Shown piece by piece: positions 63,391-64,000 of a stretch of DNA of 64,000 nt; position 1 is the first letter of the stretch, and every line of letters starts with the position of its first letter. Under the pieces are notes generated by a model. The model was not told the DNA's origin. It saw only the letters and a program-made list of their open reading frames with translations, and searched no databases. The DNA comes from Candidatus Fokinia cryptica (GTDB lineage Bacteria; Pseudomonadota; Alphaproteobacteria; Rickettsiales; Midichloriaceae), in contig NZ_CP110343.1 in NCBI RefSeq assembly GCF_034359305.1, positions 331,823-395,822 of the forward strand. The letters are read 5' to 3'. The position numbers and the translations under genes were made by a program.

Positions 63391-63728
63391 GGATATCACC
63401 TTATTGTAATAATATGAGTATCATGTATTGCTAATTAGGAGAATTAAAGAATGTATATGCGTTCACTTAGCCGTAACACCTATGATTATTGTAGTGCAAG
63501 TTTTGTAGCATTCATATTTTATTCTGTGTAGTTCACGATATTAGTATGAAAGTACTTTTCAGATGTCGAAATTTAAAAATAAGAACTTACGTAATTGCAC
63601 ATAATTATTATTAATATTTTAATTACCGTAGGAATGTATTGATTTCACGACGATTTTTCCAGGCAATTAAAAGCTATGTTATTATGTTAATATTACTTAA
63701 AGAGAAGAAAAGTATGAGATCTGTGGTT
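63391..63728. other. Intergenic stretch of about 340 bp with a possible 26-codon ORF
   Basis: At 63451-63531 there is a short frame, MYMRSLSRNTYDYCSASFVA and six more residues, preceded by AGGAG 9 bp upstream. It has no recognised homology and is weak evidence for a gene. The rest shows nothing I can identify; the sequence is AT-rich and holds no tRNA. Confidence 0.35.
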
Positions 63729-64000
63729 TTACATACTAGCTAAGTTCAGCCAAAACGAAGCTAAAGAAGCCGTGCTAAGCGTACATAATATAGCTGCCAT
63801 CAATGCTTTCAATATGAATCCAGCTACTTCGTTTTTTCTATCTGGAAGGTAATTAGCATATATGACAACTATTAAGCTTGTGCTACCAATATTAGCGAAA
63901 TTAGAGCATGCATAAATGAGTATTAGTATTGTATTATGTGATATTACGTTACGATAAAGAAGCATATCATTGAATGCTAGAAGCTCATTTAATGCAATTT
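63729..64000 (-). CDS. Concentrative nucleoside transporter (NupC/CNT type), C-terminal part
   Basis: The visible frame of 90 residues is cut by the window edge and reads IALNELLAFNDM, then YACSNFANIGSTSLIVVIYA and DRKNEVAGFILKALMAAILC. The NELLA(F/Y) stretch, CSNFANIGS (family CGFANfsSig) and the RR/DRKNEVA..g.kAl.a loop match the end of H+- or Na+-coupled nucleoside transporters. In intracellular bacteria these import host nucleosides. Only the last part is in the window, so its length and start are unknown. Confidence 0.8.
   Translation of the reverse strand, partial: IALNELLAFNDMLLYRNVISHNTILILIYACSNFANIGSTSLIVVIYANYLPDRKNEVAGFILKALMAAILCTLSTASLASFWLNLASM

Overview
The window is an AT-rich (roughly 30-35% G+C by eye), densely coded chromosomal segment of an alphaproteobacterium, most likely an obligate intracellular member of Rickettsiales. 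The evidence for that placement is a secreted Nuc-type phospholipase D like the rickettsial Pld, a MaoC-phosphotransacetylase fusion, a Tim44-like protein, Coq7 and a COQ10-type protein, a Mla/MCE protein, an NtrY-type kinase, a short ValRS, remnants of the alphaproteobacterial gene transfer agent (GTA), and scattered singleton genes that are in operons elsewhere. A non-Rickettsia lineage such as Midichloriaceae is possible, but no marker here settles the family.

Layout. 1-9.8 kb: probable end of glyA, then pld, def, an MscS channel and nuoA, a DedA protein, an EamA transporter, a large AsmA-like protein, the MaoC-Pta fusion, a COQ10-like protein and ruvX. 9.9-15 kb: a small lipoprotein, nhaA, then a leftward block mlaD-nuoE-atpH-lspA-rpoZ, and xerC with tRNA-Phe. 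15.5-18.5 kb: the clearest accessory gene, a lone OLD-like ATPase with a TOPRIM-like domain, ending in an 81-bp tandem duplication and lying between tRNA-Phe and tRNA-Gly. 18.6-24.4 kb: ndk, a lytic transglycosylase, a small membrane protein, 1 kb with no recognised gene, ftsA, xseA and tRNA-Ser. 24.5-36.2 kb: hisS (unusual type), fabF, an MFS permease, pyrG, a metallo-beta-lactamase-fold hydrolase, a Tim44-like protein, an aminotransferase, coq7, a PAP2 phosphatase, a CAT tRNA and gpsA. 36.2-44.9 kb: a frameshifted small gene, glmU, trpS, murC, a stand-alone rplJ, gyrA, rpmJ (only 41 codons) and initiator tRNA-fMet. 44.9-57.7 kb: a queuosine-precursor transporter, nuoM-valS, sodB-nuoK-lolC/E, gyrB, and mrp-tsaB-serS. 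57.9-64 kb: two GTA tail genes, pal, an HU gene, an ntrY-like kinase, tolA, and the cut end of a NupC-type nucleoside transporter.

How the genes fit together. Complex I is represented by four subunits (A, E, K, M) at four separate places, each beside unrelated genes. ATP synthase delta, ribosomal L10 and L36 also stand alone, so ancestral operons are broken up. Envelope functions (Tol-Pal, Lol, Mla, AsmA, LspA, MurC, GlmU, FtsA, a lytic transglycosylase) show that a Gram-negative wall and outer membrane are kept. Import genes (nucleosides, queuine precursor, EamA and MFS permeases, Na+/H+ exchange) fit a host-dependent life. Short in-frame tandem repeats recur in gyrA, xseA, tolA, dedA and the OLD-like gene, suggesting replication slippage is an active source of change.
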